A stretch of DNA of 24,095 nt from Bacillota bacterium (GCA_023435645.1 JAEYRK010000004.1:1-24095); one strand, 5' to 3'; positions 8,138-16,002 are shown, counted from the stretch's first letter. The notes: a model not told the origin generated them from the sequence alone. Translations and numbers: made by a program.

Positions 8138-8578
8138 ATGAATGGAGAACAATATTTTCTAGTAAAAAAGAAGGCGGTGCCGGAGGTACTGCTTAAGGTT
8201 GTCGAAGCGAAGAGGCTGCTTGATTCAGAGAGGGTGATGACGGTGCAGGAAGCGACCGATGCCGTTGAAATCAGCAGAAGCTCATTTTATAAATACAGGG
8301 ATGACATCTTTCCGTTCTACGAGAATACCAGGGGAAAGACGATTACCTTCATGCTTCAGATGGACGACAGGCCTGGATTATTATCCAAGGTATTAAGTCA
8401 GGTGGCGAAGTGTGAGGCAAATATTTTGACCATACATCAGAGTATCCCTGTGAACGGAATTGCGCTGTTAACCTTAAGCATTGAGATATTGCCACAGACG
8501 GACAGTACCTCTGACCTAATGGAAGTAATCGAAGCCATGGAAGGGATTCATTATGTAAAGATCTTAGCCAGAGAGTGA
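8138..8578 (+). CDS. ACT-domain protein, PheB/UPF0735 family
   Basis: A 146-aa protein with an N-terminal segment resembling a helix-turn-helix (VMTVQEATDAVEISRSSFYKYRDDIFPF, written here only in part: EISRSSFYKYRDDIFPF) and a C-terminal ACT domain (about residues 68-145: ITFMLQMDDRPGLLSKVLSQ). ACT domains bind amino acids. Its position 57 nt upstream of hom suggests that it senses an aspartate-family or aromatic amino acid; the family is often called PheB from an old chorismate-mutase link in Bacillus, but no enzymatic motif is visible here. GGAGGTG at 8124-8130 gives a strong ribosome site for ATG 8138. Confidence 0.85.
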   Translation: MNGEQYFLVKKKAVPEVLLKVVEAKRLLDSERVMTVQEATDAVEISRSSFYKYRDDIFPFYENTRGKTITFMLQMDDRPGLLSKVLSQVAKCEANILTIHQSIPVNGIALLTLSIEILPQTDSTSDLMEVIEAMEGIHYVKILARE

Positions 8579-8635
8579 CTCTACAGGTACGTAATATGGG
8601 CTATAAAATGAAAGGCATGAAATGGAGGATATAAT

Positions 8636-9853
8636 ATGATCAATATAGCGGTCTTAGGCTATGGCACGATAGGCTCCGGTGTAGTGGAGGTACTGAATAC
8701 CAACGGCGAAAGCATCGGAAAACGGGCCGGAGATAAGATAAACATTAAATACGTACTGGATCTTAGGGAGTTTCCCGGAGATCCGATTATGAAGCTACTG
8801 GTGCATGATGTCAATCTCATTCTGGATGATCCTGAAGTGAAGATTGTCGTTGAGGTAATGGGAGGCGTTGAGCCGGCCTATACCTTTGTGAAGAATGCAC
8901 TGATGAAGGGCAAGAGCGTAGTGACCTCGAATAAAGAGCTTGTGGCCAAGCATGGTGCAGAGCTTCTGGATATTGCAAAGAAAAGAAATCTGAACTTTCT
9001 TTTTGAGGCCAGTGTAGGAGGCGGAATACCGATCATCAGACCATTAAATCAGTCCCTTACTGCGGATGAAATTGTTGAGATTACCGGTATCCTGAATGGA
9101 ACAACAAATTATATCCTGACCAAAATGAGTGAGGAAGGTTTAGATTTTGATACAGCCCTTAAGAATGCACAGAGCATGGGGTATGCGGAGCGTAATCCGT
9201 CAGCGGACATCGAAGGACATGATGCCTGCAGAAAGATTGCGATTTTGTCTTCCCTGGCCTTTGGCATGCAAGTGGATTTTGAGGATATTCACACAGAAGG
9301 GATCAGTCATATTACAGATGTTGATATCAGGTATGCGAAGGCGCTTGGGGCAAGGATTAAATTATTTGCCTCCAGCATACGGGAAAATGATGAGAGCGTA
9401 TATGCCATGGTAGCACCGGTGATGATTAAATCAAATCACCCACTATACAGCGTGAACGATGTGTTCAATGGGATCTTCGTCCGCGGAAATGTAATCGGAG
9501 ATGTAATGTTCTATGGAAGTGGAGCAGGCAAGCTTCCGACGGCCAGTGCAGTGGTTGCGGATGTTGTGGATGCAGCCAAGCATCTGGGAACGAATATCTG
9601 GACCATCTGGAGCAGTAAGAAGCTGGAGCTAACCGACATTAACAAGGTGGAGCACCGGTTCTTCCTCCGGGTGAAGGAACAGGATAAAGAGACCAGGAGG
9701 AGCATCCATGAGCTCTTCGGCGGGGTAGAGGAGGTAAAAGCCGAGGTATCCGGTGAATATGCATTTATCACTCCTTTCATGACTGAGCTGAGGATGAAGG
9801 AACTGAAGAGTTCCTTAGAAGAGGTTCTTAATGTGATCAGAGTAAGATTTTAG
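8636..9853 (+). CDS. hom: Homoserine dehydrogenase
   Basis: Reduces aspartate-4-semialdehyde to homoserine with NAD(P)H, the branch point toward threonine and methionine. The 405-aa protein has the Rossmann motif GYGTIG at residues 8-13, SNKELVAKHG, the substrate-binding GGGIPIIRPL and ILNGTTNYILTKM, the AERNPSADIEGHDACRK signature, and a C-terminal ACT domain (from about 340) expected to give feedback inhibition. It is the monofunctional, ACT-bearing type, not fused to aspartokinase. ATG 8636 follows GGAGG at 8622-8626. Only 30 nt separate it from the downstream kinase-like gene, so they form an operon with the ACT-domain gene. Confidence 0.97.
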   Translation: MINIAVLGYGTIGSGVVEVLNTNGESIGKRAGDKINIKYVLDLREFPGDPIMKLLVHDVNLILDDPEVKIVVEVMGGVEPAYTFVKNALMKGKSVVTSNKELVAKHGAELLDIAKKRNLNFLFEASVGGGIPIIRPLNQSLTADEIVEITGILNGTTNYILTKMSEEGLDFDTALKNAQSMGYAERNPSADIEGHDACRKIAILSSLAFGMQVDFEDIHTEGISHITDVDIRYAKALGARIKLFASSIRENDESVYAMVAPVMIKSNHPLYSVNDVFNGIFVRGNVIGDVMFYGSGAGKLPTASAVVADVVDAAKHLGTNIWTIWSSKKLELTDINKVEHRFFLRVKEQDKETRRSIHELFGGVEEVKAEVSGEYAFITPFMTELRMKELKSSLEEVLNVIRVRF

Positions 9854-9883
9854 CAGCGAATTCATATGAAAGGAAACCATTCC

Positions 9884-11086
9884 ATGAAATATATCGTAGT
9901 GCTTGGTGATGGCATGGCTGACGAGCCATTACCTGAGCTAGGAAACAAAACACCTCTGATGGTGGCAAATACTCCACAGTTGGATCAGCTGGCCCGAAAA
10001 TCGGAGTTGGGAATTGCATATACCATACCGGAGGGCATGAAGCCGGGGAGTGATACAGCTAATCTGGCGGTGCTGGGATATGATCCAAGGAGATATTATT
10101 CCGGACGTTCACCGCTGGAGGCTTTGAGTATCGGAGTGGATATGAAAGCAACGGATATTGCACTACGGTGTAATATAGTAACCTTATCCCAGGATGAGCT
10201 TCCCTATGAGCAGAAAACTATTTTAGACCATAGCTCTGGGGAAATCTCTACAGAGGATGCAGCAATTCTCCTTGAAGCAGTCCGGGAGGAGCTTGAGAGC
10301 AATCATTTTAAATTCTATGTAGGGACCAGCTACCGTCATCTGACCATCTGGGATCAGGGGGAAGTGATTGATCTGACCCAGCCCCATGATATTCTTGGCA
10401 GAGTGATTGGTGAATATCTTCCGCAGGATGCAGCACTTAGGGATATGATGAAGAGGAGCTACGAGATATTGAACCATCATCCCATCAATGTCCAGAGGCA
10501 GGCACAAGGATTAAATAAAGCAAATTCTATCTGGTTCTGGGGTGCGGGTACCAAGCCTGCACTTACTTCCTTTGAGGAGAAAACTCATAAGAAGGGTGCC
10601 ATGATCTCAGCAGTCGATCTGTTGAAAGGAATTGCAGTTGGTGCCGGGATGAAGGTAATCGAGGTACCGGGGGCAGACGGAACCCTTCATACCAATTATG
10701 AAGGAAAGGCCCTGGCAGCTGTAAAGGTTTTACTGGAAGAGCAATATGATTTTGTATATATCCATGTAGAGGCACCGGATGAGATGGGTCATCAGGGGAA
10801 CACAGGGAATAAAATTAAGGCCATCGAATATCTGGACCAAAGGGTGATTAAGGTTGTGATGGAGGAGCTTCAGAAGGCGGAGATAGTGTACAGAATGCTT
10901 GTCATGCCCGATCATCCTACTCCGATCCGCTTAAGAACCCACACCAGCGATCCCGTACCTTACCTCCTATACGATAGTACAAGGGAGCAAAATAATCCAT
11001 GGTTTTATAATGAAGCAGAGGGTAAAACCAGTGGCAATGTAGTGAAGGAAGGATATACTGTTATTAACAAATTATTCGGAGCATGA
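9884..11086 (+). CDS. ApgM-family protein, probable homoserine kinase
   Basis: A 400-aa member of the alkaline-phosphatase-like superfamily, in the branch annotated as archaeal-type cofactor-independent phosphoglycerate mutase. Metal and phosphate ligands are visible: D9 (VLGDGMAD), nucleophile S56 (KPGSDTANLAVLGYDP), D299 and H303 (EAPDEMGHQGN), D343-H344 and H353 (MPDHPTPIRLRTHT). Encoded directly between hom and aspartokinase, it matches the subfamily described as a proposed homoserine kinase, and no GHMP-type ThrB is in the window. I therefore favour phosphorylation of homoserine for threonine synthesis, with phosphoglycerate mutase as the alternative. ATG 9884 has AAAGGAAA at 9869-9876; the in-frame ATG at 9866 precedes that site and is rejected. 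The stop codon lies inside a hairpin. Confidence 0.85.
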   Translation: MKYIVVLGDGMADEPLPELGNKTPLMVANTPQLDQLARKSELGIAYTIPEGMKPGSDTANLAVLGYDPRRYYSGRSPLEALSIGVDMKATDIALRCNIVTLSQDELPYEQKTILDHSSGEISTEDAAILLEAVREELESNHFKFYVGTSYRHLTIWDQGEVIDLTQPHDILGRVIGEYLPQDAALRDMMKRSYEILNHHPINVQRQAQGLNKANSIWFWGAGTKPALTSFEEKTHKKGAMISAVDLLKGIAVGAGMKVIEVPGADGTLHTNYEGKALAAVKVLLEEQYDFVYIHVEAPDEMGHQGNTGNKIKAIEYLDQRVIKVVMEELQKAEIVYRMLVMPDHPTPIRLRTHTSDPVPYLLYDSTREQNNPWFYNEAEGKTSGNVVKEGYTVINKLFGA

Positions 11087-11117
11087 ATGGCAGTTCATTC
11101 TCCGAATTATTGTTGCT
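11074..11117 (+). terminator. Hairpin overlapping the stop codon of the ApgM-like gene
   Basis: ATTCGGAG at 11074-11081 pairs with CTCCGAAT at 11100-11107, with an inner ATGAA/TTCAT stem (11083-11087 and 11094-11098) that includes the TGA stop. The downstream sequence TATTGTTGC is a weak T-tract. It could be a partial terminator or an attenuator before aspartokinase. Confidence 0.5.
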
Positions 11118-11179
11118 TTCAACACAGGATAGAAGAAATGGATTGAGATACTCGGTATCTTTGGTTTTAGGAGGCAGTT

Positions 11180-12394
11180 ATGTTAATAGTGAAGAAATTC
11201 GGAGGCACTTCTGTGGCTGATAAGGAAAGGATTTTCAATGTCGCCAGAAGGATCATGGAGGATTATAAGCAGGGGCATGAGGTTGTAGTCGTATTATCCG
11301 CTATGGGACAACAGACCGATATATTACTGGCTCAGGCAAGGGAGATTAATCCAAATCCATCCAAAAGAGAGCTTGATGTGTTATTGACCACTGGGGAACA
11401 GGTATCGGTTGCATTGATGGCTATGGCACTGGATACTCTGGGGGTTCCGGCAGTATCCCTCAATGCCTATCAGGTGGCAATGCATACTACAGCAGTCTAT
11501 GGGAATGCTAGACTGAAACGAATTGATACGGAGAGAATACGGAATGAGCTGGAGAATAAACGGATTGTTCTGGTTACCGGCTTTCAGGGTGTGAATAAAT
11601 ACGATGACTATACGACATTAGGACGTGGAGGCTCAGACACCACGGCAGTAGCGCTGGCAGCAGCACTGCATGCAGATGCCTGTGAAATCTATACGGATGT
11701 GGATGGTGTATTTACGGCTGATCCCAGGATTGTAAAGACGGCTCGGAAGCTGAAGGAAATCACCTATGACGAGATGCTGGAGATGGCTTCCTTAGGAGCG
11801 GGTGTACTCCATAACCGTTCTGTTGAAATGGCGAAAAAATTTGGAGTGCAGCTGGTAGTACGCTCCAGTCTAAATAATACAGAAGGCACCTTGGTTAAGG
11901 AGGAAGTAAAGATGGAGAAAATGCTTGTCAGCGGAGTGGCATGCGATAAAAATACAGCCCGTATTGCAGTCATCGGACTTGAGGATCAGCCCGGGGTGGC
12001 CTTTCAATTATTCAATCACCTGGCAAGATATGATGTAAATGTTGATATTATTCTGCAATCCGTTGGAAGGGATGGTACGAAGGATATCAGCTTTACCGTG
12101 AAAGAAGATGATCTCGAAGAAGCCGTTGCGATACTGGAGCGCTATCGGGGAGGCAGCCTGAAATGCCAGAAGATAGATGTAGAACGGGATGTAGCGAAGG
12201 TCTCCATCGTCGGTGCAGGTATGATGTCCAATTCCGGAGTAGCGGCCTTGATGTTTGAAGCTCTTTATGATGTCGGAGTGAACATTAAGATGATCTCCAC
12301 TTCGGAAATCAGAGTGACTGTATTAATTGATGAGCAGTATGTGGAGAAGGTAATGAATGCTGTTCATGATAAATTCCTATCCGCACAGCTCTAA
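11180..12394 (+). CDS. Aspartokinase with tandem ACT domains
   Basis: Phosphorylates aspartate, the first step to lysine, threonine and methionine. The 404-aa monofunctional enzyme has the N-terminal KKFGGTSV (residues 5-12), ATP/substrate motifs TTGEQVS, GFQGVN, GRGGSDTTAVALAAAL and YTDVDGVFTADPRIV, and two ACT domains from about residue 262 onward (VIGLEDQPGVAFQLFNHLA and SIVGAGMMSNSGVAALMFEA), the sites of lysine and/or threonine inhibition in the family. ATG 11180 has TAGGAGG at 11168-11174. It follows the hom/kinase pair by 93 nt; the hairpin in that gap and a possible separate promoter mean that its expression may be partly uncoupled. Which isozyme (lysC, dapG or thrA type) cannot be decided by eye. 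Confidence 0.96.
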   Translation: MLIVKKFGGTSVADKERIFNVARRIMEDYKQGHEVVVVLSAMGQQTDILLAQAREINPNPSKRELDVLLTTGEQVSVALMAMALDTLGVPAVSLNAYQVAMHTTAVYGNARLKRIDTERIRNELENKRIVLVTGFQGVNKYDDYTTLGRGGSDTTAVALAAALHADACEIYTDVDGVFTADPRIVKTARKLKEITYDEMLEMASLGAGVLHNRSVEMAKKFGVQLVVRSSLNNTEGTLVKEEVKMEKMLVSGVACDKNTARIAVIGLEDQPGVAFQLFNHLARYDVNVDIILQSVGRDGTKDISFTVKEDDLEEAVAILERYRGGSLKCQKIDVERDVAKVSIVGAGMMSNSGVAALMFEALYDVGVNIKMISTSEIRVTVLIDEQYVEKVMNAVHDKFLSAQL

Positions 12395-12420
12395 TCTCAT
12401 GCATAAAGAATAATTTAGTA

Positions 12421-12544
12421 AATATTAGAGTGGTTCAGTGATAGATTAGAACTGCTCAATGAAATGTTAGGGTGGTTCAGTGATAGATTAGAACTGCTCA
12501 ATGAAATATTAGAGCGGTTCAGTGAGATAGAGCTGTTCACTGAA
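12421..12544. repeat. Three tandem copies of a 42-bp semi-palindromic repeat
   Basis: Copies start at 12421, 12463 and 12505 with exact 42-bp spacing. Copies 1 and 2 differ at only two or three positions (AATATTAGAG versus AATGTTAGGG); copy 3 is diverged and about 39 bp. Each unit contains TTCAGTGA followed by a near-complement: TCAATGAA in copies 1-2 (one mismatch) and a perfect TCACTGAA in copy 3 (12518-12525 with 12537-12544). It fills the 328-nt gap after aspartokinase together with the hairpin at 12583-12630; no gene is seen in the gap. Confidence 0.85.
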
Positions 12545-12582
12545 TAATCGTCTGTTTCATAAAACAATGAAGCGATATAATA

Positions 12583-12630
12583 GAGCTGTTCGGGATATTC
12601 CTTTCAGATCAGAGGATATCCGGACAGCTC
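12583..12630. terminator. Bidirectional hairpin between aspartokinase and the minus-strand gene
   Basis: GAGCTGT at 12583-12589 pairs with ACAGCTC at 12624-12630, continued inward by TCGGGATAT against ATATCCGGA with one mismatch, for a stem of about 16 bp and a 16-nt loop. It lies between convergent genes, so a shared terminator is likely, although neither side has a long T-tract (ATATTTGTTC on the plus side). Its left arm shares ATAGAGCTGTTC with repeat copy 3 nearby. Confidence 0.55.
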
Positions 12631-12722
12631 ATATTTGTTCAGGAAGGGTGTTCCGTCCATTTAATGTAATAGCCTTTGGGCTTCCTTAATCAGTTCTAGG
12701 TTGATACTTCTGCGATACTCTG

Positions 12723-13217
12723 CTACGCCACAAAGTCTACGTTCATACCCTTCAGCAGACTGCCCTCCACGGACTTACGGTTGCTCTCATAGGGATTTTG
12801 CTCCTGATATTGAATTGTGGTACGGGTTTCTCCCCCGGCGATATATGGAGTGCCGCATTCCGGACATACCTCCATTTGCAGCTTAACGGATGCTGAGACA
12901 AGCCTGGCTCCAGGTTGATTCCCCTTACTAACCGCATTTCCGACATGCTCGCTTTCATGAGCTGAAACCATGGCAAAGGAAGCCTCCGGTGAAATACGGG
13001 TCGGAGTTTTAAAGGATACATTCTCGTTGGAGACATCCACATATTTCCGGCTATTACAGGTACCACATTCAGAGGGACTGGTTTTCCACACCTTAGTTCC
13101 GCCCTGTGGCTTCAGGGGATTCATTTTTTGAATACTATTGACGGGTTGGACTGTATCTGTAAGACTGGTGGGTCTCACCGGGTACATATGATATTGATAG
13201 CTGACCGGATTAATCAA
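12723..13217 (-). CDS. Putative HExxH zinc metalloprotease-like protein
   Basis: A 164-aa protein of the type found in Clostridia as a putative metalloprotease (SprA-related) family. Motifs: CGTC at 51-54, an HExxH zinc motif HESEH at 87-91 (SAHESEHVGNAV), and CPECG at 118-122, so two Cys pairs plus a possible catalytic zinc site. There is no signal peptide or membrane segment; substrate unknown. The frame is open to an ATG at 13274, but that codon has no ribosome site, whereas TTG 13217 (minus strand) is preceded by AAAGGAGGGG with an 8-nt spacer from GGAGG and gives MINPVSYQYHMYPV. I prefer the TTG start. It is the only minus-strand gene in the window, convergent with aspartokinase and divergent from tex, and bounded by repeats on both sides. 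Confidence 0.75.
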   Translation of the reverse strand: MINPVSYQYHMYPVRPTSLTDTVQPVNSIQKMNPLKPQGGTKVWKTSPSECGTCNSRKYVDVSNENVSFKTPTRISPEASFAMVSAHESEHVGNAVSKGNQPGARLVSASVKLQMEVCPECGTPYIAGGETRTTIQYQEQNPYESNRKSVEGSLLKGMNVDFVA

Positions 13218-13301
13218 TGGTCTCCCCTCCTTTCCGATATGAGGAATCTGCAGCGCTACACCAATATTATACATCCCGTATTGGAAAATGTAAATTCTAT
13301 T

Positions 13302-13389
13302 GAGATCATATCTTTATTCAGATTTAGAACATATCCTTATGCGGATGGAGATCATATCCCGATCCGGATTTAGATCATACCCTTTACGG
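13302..13389. repeat. Imperfect 46-bp direct duplication upstream of tex
   Basis: GAGATCATATC begins at 13302 and again at 13348, and both copies continue with a recognisable match: GATTTAGA, then CATAT/CATAC, CCTT and GCGG/ACGG. It lies in the 326-nt divergent gap (13218-13543), upstream of the tex promoter and of the minus-strand gene; no gene is seen in the gap. Confidence 0.65.
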
Positions 13390-13424
13390 TTGGCCTGGGA
13401 AATGAGTAGGCTTGTTACTTTCGG

Positions 13425-13453
13425 TTGATTTTCCCCATGTCGTTTGGTATGAT
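13425..13453 (+). promoter_or_regulatory. tex: Promoter for tex
   Basis: TTGATT at 13425-13430, 17-nt spacer, TATGAT at 13448-13453. The leader then contains a perfect 8-bp hairpin, CACACAGC at 13479-13486 with GCTGTGTG at 13496-13503, ending 40 nt before the start codon. Confidence 0.65.
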
Positions 13454-13543
13454 AAGGATATTGCGGAAATTTACTTTACACACAGCACTTACTGCGCTGT
13501 GTGCTGAAGCTAGGAGCTGCCTGATAGCAGTATGGAGGTTATT

Positions 13544-15913
13544 ATGGATATCTTAAAACAAATAAAAGAAGAACTGAATATTCGCCTGGAGCAGGTAGAA
13601 GCCGCGGTGAAGCTGATCGATGAAGGGAATACCATTCCGTTCATTGCCAGATACCGTAAGGAAGCTACCGGTTCCCTGGATGATGAGCAGCTGAGAAATC
13701 TTCATGAGAGACTGATGTACCTTAGAAACCTGGAGGAGAAAAAGACTCAGGTCATCAATAGTATAGAGGAACAGGGTAAGATGACTGAGGAGCTGCGGGC
13801 TCAGATTCTAGCTGCAGCAACCCTAGTTGTTGTAGAGGATTTATACCGCCCCTACCGTCCGAAGAGGAGAACACGGGCGACGATAGCCAAGGAGAAGGGT
13901 CTGGAGAGTCTGGCTGCAATCTTGATTGCACAGGAGACGGACAAGCCTTTGAAGGAGTCTGCCATTGACTTTTTATCGGAGGAGAAGGAGGTCCGCACTG
14001 TGGAGGAGGCAATTGCCGGAGCCATGGATATTATTGCTGAGGATATCTCTGACGAAGCCGGACATCGCAGCTACATTCGCGAGATCACCATGAAGGAAGG
14101 TAAGCTAACCTCTGTTGCAAAGGATGAGAAGGCGGAGACAGTCTATGAAATGTATTACAATTTTGAAGAAAGCCTTGAGAAGCTGGCAGGCCATAGGGTG
14201 CTGGCGATCAACCGCGGTGAAAATGAGAAAATTCTCACAGTAAAGGTGGTAGCTCCGGAGGAGAGGATCCTAAGGTATCTGGAGAAGAAGGTTATCTTAA
14301 AGGATAATGTTCATACCAATGATTATCTGAAGGCAACGATAGAGGACAGCTACAAACGCCTGATTGCTCCTGCCATCGAGAGGGAGATTCGGAATGAGCT
14401 TACGGAGAAGGCCGAGGATGGAGCGATTAAAATCTTCGGTAAGAATTTGGTGCAGCTACTGATGCAGCCTCCGATTGCTGGACAGGTGGTCCTTGGCTGG
14501 GACCCGGCCTTCCGTACCGGCTGTAAGCTGGCGGTTGTGGATAGTACGGGAAAGGTACTGGATACAGTTGTAATATACCCGACGGCACCTCAAAATAAGG
14601 TGGAGGAGGCAAAGCGGGTATTAAAAAGATTAATTGATCAATATAATATCACACTGATCTCCGTAGGAAACGGAACTGCTTCCCGCGAATCGGAGCTGGT
14701 AATCGTGGACCTATTGAAGGAGATCAACCGCCCGCTCCGTTACATCATCGTAAATGAAGCGGGGGCTTCCGTGTACTCCGCCAGTAAGCTGGCCACGGAA
14801 GAATTTCCGAACTTTGATGTAGGGCAGAGAAGTGCTGCTTCCATTGCCAGAAGGCTACAGGATCCGTTGGCTGAGCTGGTAAAGATTGACCCGAAATCCA
14901 TCGGTGTCGGACAGTACCAACATGATATGAACCAGAAGAAGCTGGGCGAGGCTCTTTCCGGAGTTGTGGAGGATTGCGTGAATAAGGTCGGGGTGGACCT
15001 TAATACCGCTTCTGTCTCCCTTCTGGAATATGTATCGGGAATCTCAAAGCCAATTGCAAAGAATATTGTTGCCTTCAGAGAAGCCAACGGGCGCTTCCGT
15101 AACCGTAATGAGCTACTTAAGGTGGCGAAACTGGGGCCGAAGGCCTTTGAGCAGTGTGCAGGCTTCCTAAGAATACCGGGAGGCGATAATCCCCTGGATG
15201 CAACCGGTGTTCATCCGGAATCCTATGAGGCAACTAAGGCGTTACTAGAAAAGCTTGATTTAAACCTTGAGAATATCAAGGAGTTACAGGCACAGGCCGC
15301 GAAGAATAAGGGGCAGAGTCCGAGTACTGCGCTAAAACGGGAGCCCAAGGAAGCAAAACCGGATAAGAGGAAAACTATGATTTCAGTAAAGACCCAGGAT
15401 ACTGCCTTTGGGAAGGCTCTGGCAGCAGCTGTGGGGAAGGGATTAGAACAAGCGGGACAGGAGACCAAACCGAAGGCAAATGTAGCTGTACAGAATCTAT
15501 CAGAGGAATTAGAAGGTTCTCCGATTAGCAGGAAGATCAGGGATAAGAAGAAGCTGGCGGAAGAACTGGGGATCGGTGATATCACCCTGACAGATATCAT
15601 CAAGGAGCTGGAAAAGCCCGGCAGGGACCCGAGAGATGAGATGCCGAAGCCGATCCTTCGGACTGATGTTCTGGATATGAAGGATCTGACTGAGGGTATG
15701 ATTCTTAAGGGTACTGTACGGAATGTAATAGATTTTGGTGCCTTTGTTGATATCGGAGTACATCAGGATGGTTTGGTACACATCTCACAGCTATCCGATA
15801 AGAAATTTGTGAAGCATCCTTTGGATGTGGTAAGCGTTGGAGATATCGTTGAGGTTAAGGTGTTAAGCGTGGATCTGGCAAAGAAGAGAATTCAACTGAC
15901 CATGAAGCTGTAA
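13544..15913 (+). CDS. tex: Tex-family S1 RNA-binding transcription accessory protein
   Basis: A 789-aa nucleic-acid-binding protein tied to transcription fidelity and stress tolerance in other bacteria. Order: N-terminal helical region (DEGNTIPFIARYRKEATGSL), YqgF/RNase-H-like domain (VLGWDPAFRTGCKLAVVD) with the conserved VGQYQHDMNQ, helix-hairpin-helix repeats (FREANGRFRNRNELLKV), then S1 at about 714-788 (EGMILKGTVRNVIDFGAFVD ... IQLTMK). Odd: residues about 576-665 are a Lys/Ala/Glu-rich, low-complexity linker, roughly 65 residues longer than usual, inserted before LAEELGIGDITLTDIIKEL. ATG 13544 is used because ATG 13532 overlaps the GGAGG (13534-13538) that serves 13544. Single-gene unit with its own promoter and terminator. 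Confidence 0.95.
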   Translation: MDILKQIKEELNIRLEQVEAAVKLIDEGNTIPFIARYRKEATGSLDDEQLRNLHERLMYLRNLEEKKTQVINSIEEQGKMTEELRAQILAAATLVVVEDLYRPYRPKRRTRATIAKEKGLESLAAILIAQETDKPLKESAIDFLSEEKEVRTVEEAIAGAMDIIAEDISDEAGHRSYIREITMKEGKLTSVAKDEKAETVYEMYYNFEESLEKLAGHRVLAINRGENEKILTVKVVAPEERILRYLEKKVILKDNVHTNDYLKATIEDSYKRLIAPAIEREIRNELTEKAEDGAIKIFGKNLVQLLMQPPIAGQVVLGWDPAFRTGCKLAVVDSTGKVLDTVVIYPTAPQNKVEEAKRVLKRLIDQYNITLISVGNGTASRESELVIVDLLKEINRPLRYIIVNEAGASVYSASKLATEEFPNFDVGQRSAASIARRLQDPLAELVKIDPKSIGVGQYQHDMNQKKLGEALSGVVEDCVNKVGVDLNTASVSLLEYVSGISKPIAKNIVAFREANGRFRNRNELLKVAKLGPKAFEQCAGFLRIPGGDNPLDATGVHPESYEATKALLEKLDLNLENIKELQAQAAKNKGQSPSTALKREPKEAKPDKRKTMISVKTQDTAFGKALAAAVGKGLEQAGQETKPKANVAVQNLSEELEGSPISRKIRDKKKLAEELGIGDITLTDIIKELEKPGRDPRDEMPKPILRTDVLDMKDLTEGMILKGTVRNVIDFGAFVDIGVHQDGLVHISQLSDKKFVKHPLDVVSVGDIVEVKVLSVDLAKKRIQLTMKL

Positions 15914-15930
15914 GAAATAAGGATGAGTAG

Positions 15931-15971
15931 CAGCAGAAAAGATGGGGACTTCCACCGCTTTTCTGCTGTTT
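15931..15971 (+). terminator. Intrinsic terminator after tex
   Basis: CAGCAGAAAAG at 15931-15941 pairs perfectly with CTTTTCTGCTG at 15958-15968, followed by TTTGC. An inner TGG/CCA pairing shortens the loop. Confidence 0.75.
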
Positions 15972-16002
15972 GCATAAGTTAAGGGCAACACAAAAAGCCG
16001 GG

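Noticed and set aside
12421..12544. CRISPR array
   Set aside because: Only three units, directly abutting with no unique spacers, and no cas genes nearby.
14740..15603. Antisense ORFs of 115 and 126 codons opposite tex
   Set aside because: Opposite-strand shadows of tex, without start signals or motifs.
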